Of a DNA stretch of 61,698 nt, positions 9,691 to 19,046 are shown one piece after another. Every line of letters begins with the position of its first letter. The stretch's first letter is position 1. A program made the translations under genes and the position numbers. A model generated the notes under the pieces. The model was not told the origin of the DNA, ran no database searches, and saw nothing but the letters and a program-made list of their open reading frames with translations. This stretch comes from Bacteroidetes bacterium GWF2_35_48 (GTDB taxonomy: Bacteria; Bacteroidota; Bacteroidia; Bacteroidales; GWF2-35-48), in NCBI GenBank assembly GCA_001769125.1, contig MEOG01000099.1, positions 11,220 to 72,917 of the forward strand. Direction: 5' to 3'.

Positions 9691-9834
9691 ATAACTTATG
9701 TTACGCAAAATGCTTTTTTAAATCAGCTCAAAGTCCGAAGTCAGAAGCCGACTTACTACTTTCCACAGGATGAGCTTGTGAAAACCTGACTTCCAACCTT
9801 AACCCCTTTTCCACAATTTGCGTAAATCAGTTAT
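9691..9834. mobile_element. MITE-like element, copy 1 (TTACGCAAA ends)
   Basis: Inverted ends: ATAACT (9691-9696) and TTACGCAAA (9701-9709) on the left pair with TTTGCGTAA (9817-9825) and AGTTAT (9829-9834) on the right. The interior contains degenerate heptamer-like GTCCGAA/GTCAGAA motifs. The same termini, with an expanded heptamer core, recur at 33571-33917, and a single end recurs at 55965. It fills almost the whole gap between two minus-strand genes. It carries no coding capacity. Confidence 0.6.
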
Positions 9835-9841
9835 ATTTCGA

Positions 9842-12800
9842 CTACACTTTCAATGCAAATATAGTAACATCGTCAACCTGTTCATTTACTCCCTTCCACT
9901 CTTCAAAAGATTGATTAATATGAATTCTCTGTTCATCAATAGATTTGAGTTGAATATCGAGAATCATATCTTTAAATTGTTTAAGCAGGAATTTCTTTCC
10001 TTTTGACCCTCCAAACTGATCAGAATACCCGTCAGAGAATAAATAAAATGTATCTCCTTTTGCAAGTTGCAAATCATGTTTCGAAAAATTATCAATATTT
10101 TCGAGATACATTCCGATTGGAATTTTATCTGCTTTTATTTCGTCTAAAGTATATTGCTGTTCAGGGCTTAAAGGCTTTCTTACAATATATAATGGATGAT
10201 TTGCCGCAGAAAACTGAATTAATTTTTTATCAACATCATAAATTACAATTGCAACATCCATTCCGTCTTTGTTTTCGCCTTCCCTGCCTTTCAAATGAAG
10301 TGATTTAATAAATTTATCACGAAGCTGGTTTAAGATAAGGTCTGTTCGCAACTGGTCAAATGCCTGAGTCTCTATAATCTTATTATAAATTTCATTAACA
10401 AGAGCCACTCCCAACATACTCATAACTGCTCCAGGAACACCTGGTCCTGTACAATCTGCAACAACGATGATGAACAAATTTCTATTTGCATTGGTTACAG
10501 AATCATTATATTTTAAATTTTTAATCCAGTAAAAATCTCCGCTAACGACTTTTTTAGGTTTAAACAAAACAAAATGGTCTGGCAGAGCATCAATTACCTC
10601 ATCATCGGGCTGTAGTAAAGCTGACTGAATATGTTTTGCATAATTCACACTATCGTTTATTTCTTTAGCCTGAATCAATGCAAAGTCGCGCTGTTCTTTA
10701 ATTCTCACATTTTGCGAAGCAATCCTGTCTCCTTGCTTAATAACAAAATCGCGTTGTGTTTCTATTTCCTGTTTTTGCGCTTCTATAACTTTTTCGTGGG
10801 CTTTAATTACCTTAAAAGCTTTTTTCAAACGTCTGTAATTAAGAAGAAGAATTATAAAGAAAAATAAGAATACTGCAAGTCCTCCAAAAGAAAAATACTG
10901 AACCATGCGATTCTGTTTCATCAGTGCTTCAAGGCGCGCCATCTCTGCATTCTGCGCTTCATTTTTTAAGGCAATAGCCTGACTGTATAATTTCTGTTTA
11001 ATCAATTCCCCTTTTAACAAAGACAATTCAGAATCTTTAGTTATTGCATCGCCCTCATACTTAACAAGATTTTCAATAATCTGTCCCTCAATATCAGCAC
11101 CCTGTACTATCTGTGAGATACTGGAATAAAGTTTAAAATACTCAAGCGCTTTCTGGTGCTCTTTCTGTTGTGTGTATACTTCATTAAATGCAAAATAGCC
11201 ACGCGCTAAAACAACATTGTTACTTGATGTTCGGGCAAGCAATACACTTCGGTTAAAATTCCAGATTGCTTTATTTATATCTTTTTTGTTAATATATATG
11301 TACCCGATATTATGCAGAGAGGCAGATACACCGCTTTTGTTTGATAGCGACTCTTTAAGACTCATCGAAGCGTTATACGATTCAAGTGCTTTATCAAGAT
11401 TTCCTTTACTAAAGAAAACATTTCCAATATTATTAAGCAAAGCTGCTTTTTCTTTTTTCATGTTTAATCTTTCAAAAACAGCAAACGCCGAATTATAGCG
11501 ATCTTCAGACTCGCTAAACTTTCTCATTTCGTAGTAAATATTTCCTATCATAAAATCAGAGAGCGCAACTTCTTTTTCATTCTTTAATTCAGCATCTAAT
11601 TCGCAAGATTTCTCCATGTATTCAATAGCTCGTTTTAAATCCCTTTTTTTATAATATACTTTTGCCATTCTGTAATAAATTTTTGCCATCCCATCCTTGT
11701 CTTTCATATCTTTTTTAACTTCTAAAGAAGTTTGAAAATATGCAAGAGCCTTATCGGGGCTGGCAGCATTATCAGAAACAACACCTAAATTGTTAAGGGT
11801 TTTTGAAATCGCGACTTTATCTCCCAAGTCCTGATTCAGGCGAAGAGCCCTGTCGTAATAATCGTTTGCGGCATCAAAATCGCCAATACTCAAATACAAT
11901 TCTGCAAGAACATTAATAACCTCAACGGCTTCTTTTTTATTTCCAGATTTTTCTCTTGCATTCAAGACTATCAAACAAGAATCAATTTTTCTTTTAACTA
12001 TCAATTCTCTTCTGTCATTGTCATGAATAATGGTTTCAGCCGTTACCTTTTTTTCTTTTATATCATTAAGCGGGGGAGCTGATGTGTTGGCTGTCACGGT
12101 AGTAGTTGTCGTATTTTCAGCAAGATTATCATCGCTGGCAACAACAGTGCCGGAAGCAATCAATTTTTCCATTTCATGAATTTTATTAGATGCGTACATA
12201 TCTTCCGGTCTGTAAAGCATAGCCTTTTCGTAATCTTTTAATGCATCGTTAAGTTTGTTTTTTGAAGCCATATGATCTGCACTCGAAATTGCATTTTTAT
12301 ACAATTCATCAATGGATGAATTCTTCGTAAGTAATTTTTTTATTTCTTTAATTTTTTTATCCGGTTCTTTTGATTCGGGTTTTAATTCATCTGCTTTGTA
12401 ATAGCAAGCCCAAGCCTCTTCTAATTTATTTTGTTTCATTAATTCAGCGCCCATTGCAACATTCTTCTCGTAATGTTTATTTCTGAGTTCGAGCATTTGT
12501 TTTGCCATTGCATCCAGCTTTGGCTTAACTAAAGCATAAAAAGACTGATCATAATCAAATTCTTCTTCTGATTTATTATATTTAACAGCAGCAACAGGCT
12601 CTTTTAACGGAGAAACGTCTAATCCTTCGATATTTTCAAAAATCTGCAAACTCAATTCGTATTCCCACATAAAGCCTTTAGTTTCCTTTTGCGGAACTTT
12701 TGTGGAAAATTTAATTTTTTTTGTAACAAACCCACGTTTTGTCCCTTCTATAATGAAATCTTTGCTGTGTGGAAGCTCAAAAGCAAAATCACCCTTTCGT

Positions 12801-12991
12801 CCCGTTTTTACAGACTTAAAAACTTTATTCTCCAATAATACATTTACTGAAGCTCCCTTGATAGGTTTTTTTTCTAAATTCAAAATGCTGCCACTGACCT
12901 GTACAAAACTTTCCTGAGCATTGGAAACAGCAGAAAATAAGAAGATAAAAAATAAAATTGCAGTTAAATTTTTCAGATAATTGAGTTGCAT
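9842..12991 (-). CDS. TPR sensor with SpoIIE-type (PP2C) phosphatase domain
   Basis: A 1049-residue membrane protein. Order: signal peptide (cleavage near SNAQ, about residue 25); a carboxypeptidase-regulatory-like beta domain (about 28-110, GSILNLEKKPIKGASVNV); a TPR region with about ten repeats (about 170-640); one transmembrane helix (about 697-718); a coiled coil (about 725-790, E.Q..EI..QRDFVIKQGDR); and a SpoIIE/PP2C serine phosphatase domain (about 795-1049) with GDFYWIK, VVADCTGPGVPGAVMSMLG, GMDVAIVIYD and LFSDGYSDQFGG, which carry the metal-binding Asp residues. It probably senses a periplasmic signal and dephosphorylates a cytoplasmic anti-sigma or STAS-type target; no such target is nearby. 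A good promoter lies just upstream. Confidence 0.9.
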   Translation of the reverse strand: MQLNYLKNLTAILFFIFLFSAVSNAQESFVQVSGSILNLEKKPIKGASVNVLLENKVFKSVKTGRKGDFAFELPHSKDFIIEGTKRGFVTKKIKFSTKVPQKETKGFMWEYELSLQIFENIEGLDVSPLKEPVAAVKYNKSEEEFDYDQSFYALVKPKLDAMAKQMLELRNKHYEKNVAMGAELMKQNKLEEAWACYYKADELKPESKEPDKKIKEIKKLLTKNSSIDELYKNAISSADHMASKNKLNDALKDYEKAMLYRPEDMYASNKIHEMEKLIASGTVVASDDNLAENTTTTTVTANTSAPPLNDIKEKKVTAETIIHDNDRRELIVKRKIDSCLIVLNAREKSGNKKEAVEVINVLAELYLSIGDFDAANDYYDRALRLNQDLGDKVAISKTLNNLGVVSDNAASPDKALAYFQTSLEVKKDMKDKDGMAKIYYRMAKVYYKKRDLKRAIEYMEKSCELDAELKNEKEVALSDFMIGNIYYEMRKFSESEDRYNSAFAVFERLNMKKEKAALLNNIGNVFFSKGNLDKALESYNASMSLKESLSNKSGVSASLHNIGYIYINKKDINKAIWNFNRSVLLARTSSNNVVLARGYFAFNEVYTQQKEHQKALEYFKLYSSISQIVQGADIEGQIIENLVKYEGDAITKDSELSLLKGELIKQKLYSQAIALKNEAQNAEMARLEALMKQNRMVQYFSFGGLAVFLFFFIILLLNYRRLKKAFKVIKAHEKVIEAQKQEIETQRDFVIKQGDRIASQNVRIKEQRDFALIQAKEINDSVNYAKHIQSALLQPDDEVIDALPDHFVLFKPKKVVSGDFYWIKNLKYNDSVTNANRNLFIIVVADCTGPGVPGAVMSMLGVALVNEIYNKIIETQAFDQLRTDLILNQLRDKFIKSLHLKGREGENKDGMDVAIVIYDVDKKLIQFSAANHPLYIVRKPLSPEQQYTLDEIKADKIPIGMYLENIDNFSKHDLQLAKGDTFYLFSDGYSDQFGGSKGKKFLLKQFKDMILDIQLKSIDEQRIHINQSFEEWKGVNEQVDDVTIFALKV

Positions 12992-13017
12992 AAAAAGTTT
13001 TTTTAGGATTTATTTTT

Positions 13018-13047
13018 CAAAATTATAATTTATTTCCATTTTTCAAA
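13018..13047 (-). promoter_or_regulatory. Bacteroidota-type promoter of the TPR/SpoIIE gene
   Basis: On the minus strand TTTG (13047-13044) and TAATTTTG (13025-13018) are 18 nt apart, close to the 19-nt consensus; the start codon is 26 bases downstream. Confidence 0.7.
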
Positions 13048-13072
13048 AAAAGTATTTGGAGATAATATACTC

Positions 13073-13114
13073 AATTAATAATTAGGAATTAGGAATTAAG
13101 AATTAAAAATTAAG
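13073..13114. repeat. Heptamer array (AATTAGG type)
   Basis: Six in-phase 7-bp units: AATTAAT, AATTAGG, AATTAGG, AATTAAG, AATTAAA, AATTAAG. The reverse-oriented counterpart (AATTCCT type) is at 29041-29075. Confidence 0.8.
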
Positions 13115-13170
13115 AACCTGCCAGGCTTGCCGATTTTACACTGAGCGGAGTCCTGTGTACCGATTACAGC

Positions 13171-13995
13171 TCAAAATACAATACCAAAAGCAAGAAGAAA
13201 TCTATATACACAAACGAGGGCAGCCAGCACAAAAACCCAGCCCCATACGATCCCTGGTTTTGTCGGATCGCGCATTAACCGGATATGCGTATAGGCCTGT
13301 TTATCTCTGAAAGAAGGAATTATTAAAAGGATTAAAGAAATTAATACGGCCTGCTGATAAAAAGAATTAGAGGAATAATTTATTAATGTAAAAATACCGA
13401 ATCCAATAACAACTGGGAGTAGTAATGCAATGATTATGAACATAACCCGTTTACGTCTGGTTTCGGTAAAAGATCTTGAAAAAGTTGTAGTGTAAAAATA
13501 CTTGGAATTCGAATTTCCTATTAATACAATTAATAACATGGATACAAAAATCAGCATAATCTTCATCATATCTGAAAAGTGCAAACGCCATGTTATTTCT
13601 CCAAATCCGCTATCTGTGAGCAGACCGATAACCATATATGCAAGCAGCATATTAAAAGAATTAATGTAACCCCACAGAAAAAGAATTTTTAATATCCCCT
13701 TTTTTCTTTTTGCTACCCTGAATAAACTATAAAATATTATTCCGAGAGATAGCAACGTAACCGGACCGGATAAAAAAACAAAAATAATAGATGATAAAGA
13801 TGAATTCGGAGAATTAAAAGGTATCGTAAAATTATTAAGATTAACTTTAACTCCTGTAAAAAAGCCAACAAAACTCAATACTGCATTATGCGCCAAAAAT
13901 ACAATTAAAAATGTAAGAAGAAATAGAACCAGATTGTTGGAAAAAGCAATAATCCACTTCTTTAATTCCTGTTTTAAGACTGAATCAATTGGCAT
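13171..13995 (-). CDS. Polytopic membrane protein of unknown function
   Basis: About 274 residues from the ATG at 13995, with six or seven hydrophobic helices. An in-frame ATG at 14088 would add 31 residues, but that codon lies beside a perfect hairpin of a dispersed repeat (14078-14097), so the later start is preferred without strong proof. The protein has SSIIFVFLSGPVTLLSLG in the second helix pair and GYINSFNMLLAYMVIG further on. The order SGP then N..N faintly recalls M50 site-2 proteases, but there is no HExxH, so no protease call is made. The last helix ends four residues before the C-terminus. It stands alone between the SpoIIE gene and the MOSC-MogA gene. Confidence 0.7.
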   Translation of the reverse strand: MPIDSVLKQELKKWIIAFSNNLVLFLLTFLIVFLAHNAVLSFVGFFTGVKVNLNNFTIPFNSPNSSLSSIIFVFLSGPVTLLSLGIIFYSLFRVAKRKKGILKILFLWGYINSFNMLLAYMVIGLLTDSGFGEITWRLHFSDMMKIMLIFVSMLLIVLIGNSNSKYFYTTTFSRSFTETRRKRVMFIIIALLLPVVIGFGIFTLINYSSNSFYQQAVLISLILLIIPSFRDKQAYTHIRLMRDPTKPGIVWGWVFVLAALVCVYRFLLAFGIVF

Positions 13996-14077
13996 ATCTT
14001 TTTTTGTACGTGTTAATATTCTTTTCTGAAATAAAAACGATGGAAAATACGGTACCCATGATTGTCCTATTTTGTGC

Positions 14078-14120
14078 AAACGCTCCATGAAGCGTTTCTC
14101 CTATATTGTACTCCATATAG
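14078..14120. repeat. Two short hairpins of a dispersed palindrome family
   Basis: AAACGCT-CCATGA-AGCGTTT (14078-14097) and CTATAT...ATATAG (14101-14120) stand in tandem. The first shares its CCATGA loop and inner CGCT/AGCG stem with the hairpin at 49411-49440, where the outer stem bases differ but still pair. Confidence 0.7.
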
Positions 14121-14167
14121 CATTTCTCCCAATCCACTATTTTTTAATAAATTTTCCCTTTCCACCC

Positions 14168-15109
14168 TCAATGATTATCAATCCCTGCTCTCGTATAAAA
14201 CAAATGATTAAGGGTTTTTAGAATTTCTGACAAATACTCATTTACAGCTTTTACGCTTCCGGGTAATGTATAAATAAATGTTTCATCAATTATTCCTGCA
14301 ACTGATCTTGACAATAAAGCATTCGGTTTTTCTTGTCCGTATTTCATACGTATAAATTCCATTATGCCCGGCATTTCTTTGAATTCAAAACTCTTTACAG
14401 TATCAACAGTAATATCTCGCTGCCCTATTCCCGTTCCTCCGGTTGTAAAAATAACATCGCATTTTTGTTTTATGAAAATATCCAAAGATTCTTTCAGTTT
14501 TATTGAATCATCAGGAATAATAATATTTTCTATAACACATTTCTGATTTTGATCTTCAAAATATTTGTTCAGTAAACCTATTATCTCTGGTCCGCTTTTA
14601 TCCTGATATTCTCCTTTAAAAGCTCTGTCACTCAGAGTAATAACAGCTATTCTGAATGCCTGAGGAAAATATTCAATTGTATCATCTGCTGAAATTGTAC
14701 CATTTTGAAGTACTTTACAAAAAATTCCTTCTTTAGGCATGATACAATTTCCTACCTCTTCATAAATTGCGCAACCTGCGCCATGACACTTTTTCCCTAT
14801 CTGTGTAACTTCTAACTCTACCTCCCCTATTTTAAATATGTCGCCAACCTGCGTTTTATAAACCAGCAAACCTTCTGTTGTAATATTTTCTGCAAATTCA
14901 CCAAAATTGATTTTTCTACCTGATGATGCTTCAAATTTCCTTATGCTCTCAACGCCTAAAAGACTTATCTGCCTGTGCCATAAACCAGCATGAGCATCCT
15001 TCTCAATGCCTTCAGATGATATTTTAATTTCTGAAACCGATTTTTTTATGGTTCCCTTTTTTTCAGACATATTTACGGATAATATTCTGAAAATCAATTT
15101 ATTATTCAT
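14168..15109 (-). CDS. MOSC domain - MogA/MoaB fusion (molybdenum cofactor)
   Basis: A 313-residue two-domain protein. Residues about 1-150 form a MOSC domain (ISSEGIEKDAHAG, GEFAENITTEGL, GDIFKIGEVELEVTQ, KKCHGAGCAIY with the conserved Cys). Residues about 160-305 form a MogA/MoaB molybdopterin adenylyltransferase-like domain (IAVITLSDRAFKGEYQDKSG, IIPDD, DVIFTTGGTGIGQRDIT, MPGIMEFIR, LPGSVKAV). MogA-type enzymes adenylylate molybdopterin before metal insertion; MOSC domains bind or transfer sulfur or the cofactor. Fusion implies the steps are coupled. No other molybdenum cofactor gene or molybdoenzyme lies in the window. It is divergent from the OmpA-family gene. Confidence 0.92.
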   Translation of the reverse strand: MNNKLIFRILSVNMSEKKGTIKKSVSEIKISSEGIEKDAHAGLWHRQISLLGVESIRKFEASSGRKINFGEFAENITTEGLLVYKTQVGDIFKIGEVELEVTQIGKKCHGAGCAIYEEVGNCIMPKEGIFCKVLQNGTISADDTIEYFPQAFRIAVITLSDRAFKGEYQDKSGPEIIGLLNKYFEDQNQKCVIENIIIPDDSIKLKESLDIFIKQKCDVIFTTGGTGIGQRDITVDTVKSFEFKEMPGIMEFIRMKYGQEKPNALLSRSVAGIIDETFIYTLPGSVKAVNEYLSEILKTLNHLFYTRAGIDNH

Positions 15110-15133
15110 ACTTTATTCTTAAAATTTCTGTTT

Positions 15134-15141
15134 CAAAAGTA
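15134..15141 (-). promoter_or_regulatory. Putative -7 element for the MOSC-MogA gene
   Basis: TACTTTTG on the minus strand fits TAnnTTTG, 24 bases before the start codon. No clear -33 TTTG is seen. The divergent promoter of the OmpA-family gene begins 30 bases away. Confidence 0.45.
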
Positions 15142-15171
15142 ACATTAAAATAAATATCTACTAATAAAATA

Positions 15172-15202
15172 TTTGAAAATATAAGAGTTTATTTTAAATT
15201 TG
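15172..15202 (+). promoter_or_regulatory. Bacteroidota-type promoter of the OmpA-family gene
   Basis: TTTG at 15172-15175 and TAAATTTG at 15195-15202 are exactly 19 nt apart. An in-frame TTG that could be read as a start lies inside the -7 element itself, so translation must begin downstream, at the GTG at 15227. Confidence 0.8.
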
Positions 15203-15226
15203 TATCCCAAACAAATAGAAATTCTT

Positions 15227-18200
15227 GTGGTTCGTAAAATATTTTATACTTTAATTTTTTCTATTACGATTTTTTCTGCATACGCTCAAACAGCAGCATA
15301 TAAAGAAAAATTCAGCGATGCTGATTACTACTTTCTTTTTGAAGAATACGGCAAAGCATTGAAACTTTTTCAGGAGCTTTACACGAAAGATCAAAAAAAT
15401 GCAAACATCAATTATTTAATTGGATTGTGCTATATCCAATCCATTAAAGACAAAGAAAAAGTTCAAGCTATTCCCTATTTGGAATATGCAACCCAATTTA
15501 TTAACCCAAAATACAAGGAGGGAAAATATAAAGAAACACAGGCACCTGTCTATTCTCTGTATTATCTTGCGTTTGCATACAGGTTGGATAAAAAATTTGA
15601 AAAAGCTATTGAATGTTATAAAAAATATATTTCCTATCTCAAACCAAAAGATAAAGAGGTTGCAGATGCACTCAAAGAAATTGAATCCTGCGAGTATGCA
15701 ATTCAGCTTACCAAAGCACCTGTTAATCTGGAAAGTGTTAACAAAAATGAATTTGTAGATTCTTTAAAAGCTAAAGAAATAGCTGAAAAGGGAAATACAA
15801 ACGAAGTAACAGCAGATCAAATTCAAGACCTTTCTTTCATTAAAGCTTCTGTTACTGAATCCTGTCCTCTGATTTCAAATGATGGACAATTAATGATTTT
15901 TGCAATGGGACCCAATAATGTATTTCCATCGGATGTTGCATTTTCGGAAATTGACAATATGCACTATAAAACAGATGATATTTATTCTGCAACAAAAGAT
16001 GCAAATGGAAAATGGAATTCTCCTGTTAAAATAATGAGTCAGTTAAAACCTAAATCACAAATTATTCCTGTCAGCCTTTCTTATGATAAAAAAGAACTCT
16101 ACCTTGTTCAAGACGATAATGACAACGGAAATATTTATGTAAGTACTTTTGATAATGATAAATGGAGTCCCATTAAAAAATTGAATAGTAATATTAATTC
16201 TAAAGAGTGGGAATCCCATGCCAGCATTTCAGCAGATGGAAAAACCTTGTTTTTTTCAAGCGCGAGAAAAGGCGGTCAGGGCGGTCTTGATATTTATAAA
16301 TCAAAAAAAGACGATAAAGGAGAATGGGGCAAGGCTGAAAACCTTGGACTCATTATCAATACAAGCTATGATGAAGAAACCCCTGTAATTCTCGAAGACA
16401 ATAAAACTTTATTTTTCAGCTCCAAGGGGCATAAAGGGATGGGTGGTTTTGATATTTTTACCGCCACTATGGGAAGTGAAGGAAAATGGTCTGCTCCCAT
16501 GAATGTCGGATATTCGATCAATACAGTAAATAACGATTTTGCATACATTAATAAAGTTGACAATCAATATGCTTATGCGCCCCTTAACAGAACAGATTTA
16601 AGAAATGAATATTCAGGTAAAGAGGATGAAAATAATTCCTATAAACTTAATCTGAATCCCACAATTCCGAATAGTCCGCTTTTTAAAATTAATGGATTCG
16701 TTGTTTTTAAACCGGGAAGCAAACCTGCCCCTGAAAAATTCTTCTTAGCTGTTGTTGATTCTGTGAAAAAAGACACAATAATATTAACTAAAGATAATCT
16801 TACCGGTGAATATTCATTTCAGGCTTCATCAGGGAATTACCATTTGTACTACAAAGCTGATGGCTACAAACCATATACAAAATCATTGGTATTGCCTGAA
16901 ATATCTACTCCTGTTGAGTTAAGTATTAATGTCGAAATGTTACCTGAATCTGAAAAATCACAAGATTTAGCGCATGTGGATGTTATTTTCGATTATGAGA
17001 AAAAATTAGAAAAAAAGGAATCGAAAAAAGTTAAGATTGACCCTGTTGCTATCAAACATCGCTCTGATTCTATTATTCTTGTAGCTGAAAATCGTGAAAA
17101 ACAAAAACAAGCCGATGAAGAACGAAAAAAACAGGAACTTTTAGCTCAAAATGAAAAAAATAAAATCGAAGAAAATAAACTAAAGGATTCAAAAAATAAT
17201 AAAGATGATAAAAAATTAGAAGCTGAACGCAAAAAGCAAGAAGAAGCAGATAAGAAAAAACTGTTAGCAGAGGAGAAAAAATCAGATGCTGAAAGAAAAA
17301 AACAGGAAGAAGCAGATAAGAAAAAACTGTTAGCAGAGGAGAAAAAATCAGATGCTGAAAGAAAAAAACAGGAAGAAGCTGATAAGAAAAAATTGTTAGC
17401 AGAGGAGAATAATAAGTCTGCTGAACAAAAAAAATTAGAAGCTGAACGAAAGAAACAGGAAAATGCCGACAAAAAGAAACTGTTAGCAGAAGAGAAGAAA
17501 AAAGCGGATGATGAGAAGAAATTAGAAGCTGAACGGCGTCGCATTGAGCTTGTCGAAAAGAAAAAACAGGAAGAGGCTGACAGAAAGAAACAGCTTGCAG
17601 AAAACAAGAATAAAACGGATAACGGCAAAAAAGATACAAAGGAATCAAAGGATATGGGTCACGTTACTGTTAACAGCATTCTGTTTGACTTTAACCAAAC
17701 CACTCCCAAAGATTTCAAAGAGAATCTAAATACTCTGGCAAAATATCTGATTAACAATAAAACCTGTAAACTTATTGTAGAAGGTCATACAGATGCTAAA
17801 GGTTCAGATAAAATAAATCAGATGTTTTCTGAAAGAAGAGCAAATTATGTAAAAAATTATTTGATTCAAAAAGGCGTAAGAAGTACAACCATCATAGCAA
17901 CAGGAAAAGGCTCAACAGCACCTATTGCAGCTGATAGTCCTGAAACTGGTTCTGAATACAACCGTCGCGTTGATTTTGAAGCCTCAAATGATCTGTGCAG
18001 CAATATTACATTCAAACCCATTGCAATACCCGAACATGCAAAAATTGGCAGTAGTACTTCTATTTCTGGAACTATTTCTATAACAGGTATTCTTTTCGAT
18101 TTTGAATATGTGAAACCTGCCAGCAATGAAGTTGTTGAAAAATTAGCTGCATACATGGTTAAAAATCCCGATTGCCAGATTGAAATTATTGGTCATTCAG

Positions 18201-18460
18201 ATGCGCAGGGAGAAGCAGCCTTCAAAGAGCAAATTTCTAAAATGCGCGCTGAAAAAGTTAAAAAAATGCTTATTGAAAAAGGTGTAAATTCCAATAATAT
18301 TAAAACAAAAGGAATGGGAGATTCAAATCCGATTGCTATAAATACTTATCTCTATTCCAGAAAATACAATCGCAGAGTAGAATTCAAAGTACTAAAAGAA
18401 GGAACGCAAAAACTTATTGTTGCTCCTTTAGAAGTACCTGAAGAATTTAAGTTGAAATAA
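15227..18460 (+). CDS. Outer-membrane TPR / PD40 / double OmpA protein, PorE-like architecture
   Basis: About 1077 residues from GTG at 15227, chosen because the upstream TTG at 15200 lies within the promoter and because the GTG opens a compact signal peptide ending AYAQ. Domains: TPR (about 20-165), WD40-like PD40 propeller repeats (about 200-450; SADGKTLFFSSARKGGQGGLDIY, ITGVSSS-opposite motif FFSSKGHKGMGG), a carboxypeptidase-regulatory-like domain (about 484-578), a Lys/Glu coiled coil with 22-residue repeats (about 620-805), and two OmpA peptidoglycan-binding domains (about 818-920 and 953-1061; EGHTDAKGS, IGHSDAQGE). TPR-PD40-CRD-OmpA is the order of the T9SS protein PorE; the coil and second OmpA domain are extra, and there is no lipobox, so orthology is not claimed. 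It probably ties the outer membrane to peptidoglycan. Confidence 0.88.
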   Translation: MVRKIFYTLIFSITIFSAYAQTAAYKEKFSDADYYFLFEEYGKALKLFQELYTKDQKNANINYLIGLCYIQSIKDKEKVQAIPYLEYATQFINPKYKEGKYKETQAPVYSLYYLAFAYRLDKKFEKAIECYKKYISYLKPKDKEVADALKEIESCEYAIQLTKAPVNLESVNKNEFVDSLKAKEIAEKGNTNEVTADQIQDLSFIKASVTESCPLISNDGQLMIFAMGPNNVFPSDVAFSEIDNMHYKTDDIYSATKDANGKWNSPVKIMSQLKPKSQIIPVSLSYDKKELYLVQDDNDNGNIYVSTFDNDKWSPIKKLNSNINSKEWESHASISADGKTLFFSSARKGGQGGLDIYKSKKDDKGEWGKAENLGLIINTSYDEETPVILEDNKTLFFSSKGHKGMGGFDIFTATMGSEGKWSAPMNVGYSINTVNNDFAYINKVDNQYAYAPLNRTDLRNEYSGKEDENNSYKLNLNPTIPNSPLFKINGFVVFKPGSKPAPEKFFLAVVDSVKKDTIILTKDNLTGEYSFQASSGNYHLYYKADGYKPYTKSLVLPEISTPVELSINVEMLPESEKSQDLAHVDVIFDYEKKLEKKESKKVKIDPVAIKHRSDSIILVAENREKQKQADEERKKQELLAQNEKNKIEENKLKDSKNNKDDKKLEAERKKQEEADKKKLLAEEKKSDAERKKQEEADKKKLLAEEKKSDAERKKQEEADKKKLLAEENNKSAEQKKLEAERKKQENADKKKLLAEEKKKADDEKKLEAERRRIELVEKKKQEEADRKKQLAENKNKTDNGKKDTKESKDMGHVTVNSILFDFNQTTPKDFKENLNTLAKYLINNKTCKLIVEGHTDAKGSDKINQMFSERRANYVKNYLIQKGVRSTTIIATGKGSTAPIAADSPETGSEYNRRVDFEASNDLCSNITFKPIAIPEHAKIGSSTSISGTISITGILFDFEYVKPASNEVVEKLAAYMVKNPDCQIEIIGHSDAQGEAAFKEQISKMRAEKVKKMLIEKGVNSNNIKTKGMGDSNPIAINTYLYSRKYNRRVEFKVLKEGTQKLIVAPLEVPEEFKLK

Positions 18461-18484
18461 TAATAAAATTGATTATAAAATAAA

Positions 18485-18509
18485 GAGCGGATTTTTGTCC
18501 GCTTTTTTA
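18485..18509 (+). terminator. Intrinsic terminator after the OmpA-family gene
   Basis: AGCGGA (18486-18491) pairs with TCCGCT (18498-18503) around a TTTTTG loop and is followed by a T-run. Confidence 0.85.
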
Positions 18510-18672
18510 TTTATGTCAGCTACCAAACCCTCTCCATTTAATAACTGAACTTTCGTATAAATTAATTCGCTAAAAAATGAGTTCAGCAGCCATTTTCAAG
18601 AGAAGAATAATATTTTTTTTGCTTTTTCTGTTTTCATGAAAGATAAGAGCTGAAATCAAAAAAATAATATTT

Positions 18673-18835
18673 CGGTGTGCTGCACCTCTGTAAATAACGC
18701 AGCTATCGCTACAACAAATGTTATCGCAGCTATCGCTGCTACAAATGTTACTGCTATATTTGAAATTCAGCGGCAGAGCCGCAAAATATTTGTAAAATCA
18801 TAAAAGACATAGAAAAAAAAAGGTGCAGAGCACCG
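18673..18835. repeat. Palindrome cluster enclosed by a 15-bp inverted repeat
   Basis: CGGTGTGCTGCACCT (18673-18687) and AGGTGCAGAGCACCG (18821-18835) are inverted repeats (13/15). Between them are two 27-bp direct repeats containing GCAGCTATCGCT (18697-18750) and a GCGGCAGAGCCGC palindrome (18770-18782). No open reading frame is present. The rest of the 585-bp gap (18510-18672 and 18836-19046) is AT-rich with no other feature seen. Confidence 0.7.
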
Positions 18836-19046
18836 TAATATATACTGAAACTTGGCAGGTTTGCAAAAGGCTGCGTAGTTTCAGTTATACAGGGCGAATA
18901 CAAATTTGATGATATTTTGTAACCCTTTTTAGCTATGCAGTGCGTAAATCGACCCTGCGATGAACTGCCGAAGTATCTTTTGCATAGATTAATGTTAGCA
19001 ATAATTTCGAATTACAAAAATAAATAATTCTTTTTCATGCGAAAGT

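Noticed and set aside
13171-13995. Site-2 (M50) protease call for the six- to seven-helix membrane protein
   Set aside because: The SGP and N..N resemblance is weak and no HExxH zinc motif is present.
17073-17648. Long antisense frames across the coiled coil of the OmpA-family gene
   Set aside because: The Lys/Glu codon bias of the real gene makes the complement free of stops (Phe/Leu/Ser-rich). No signal for expression.
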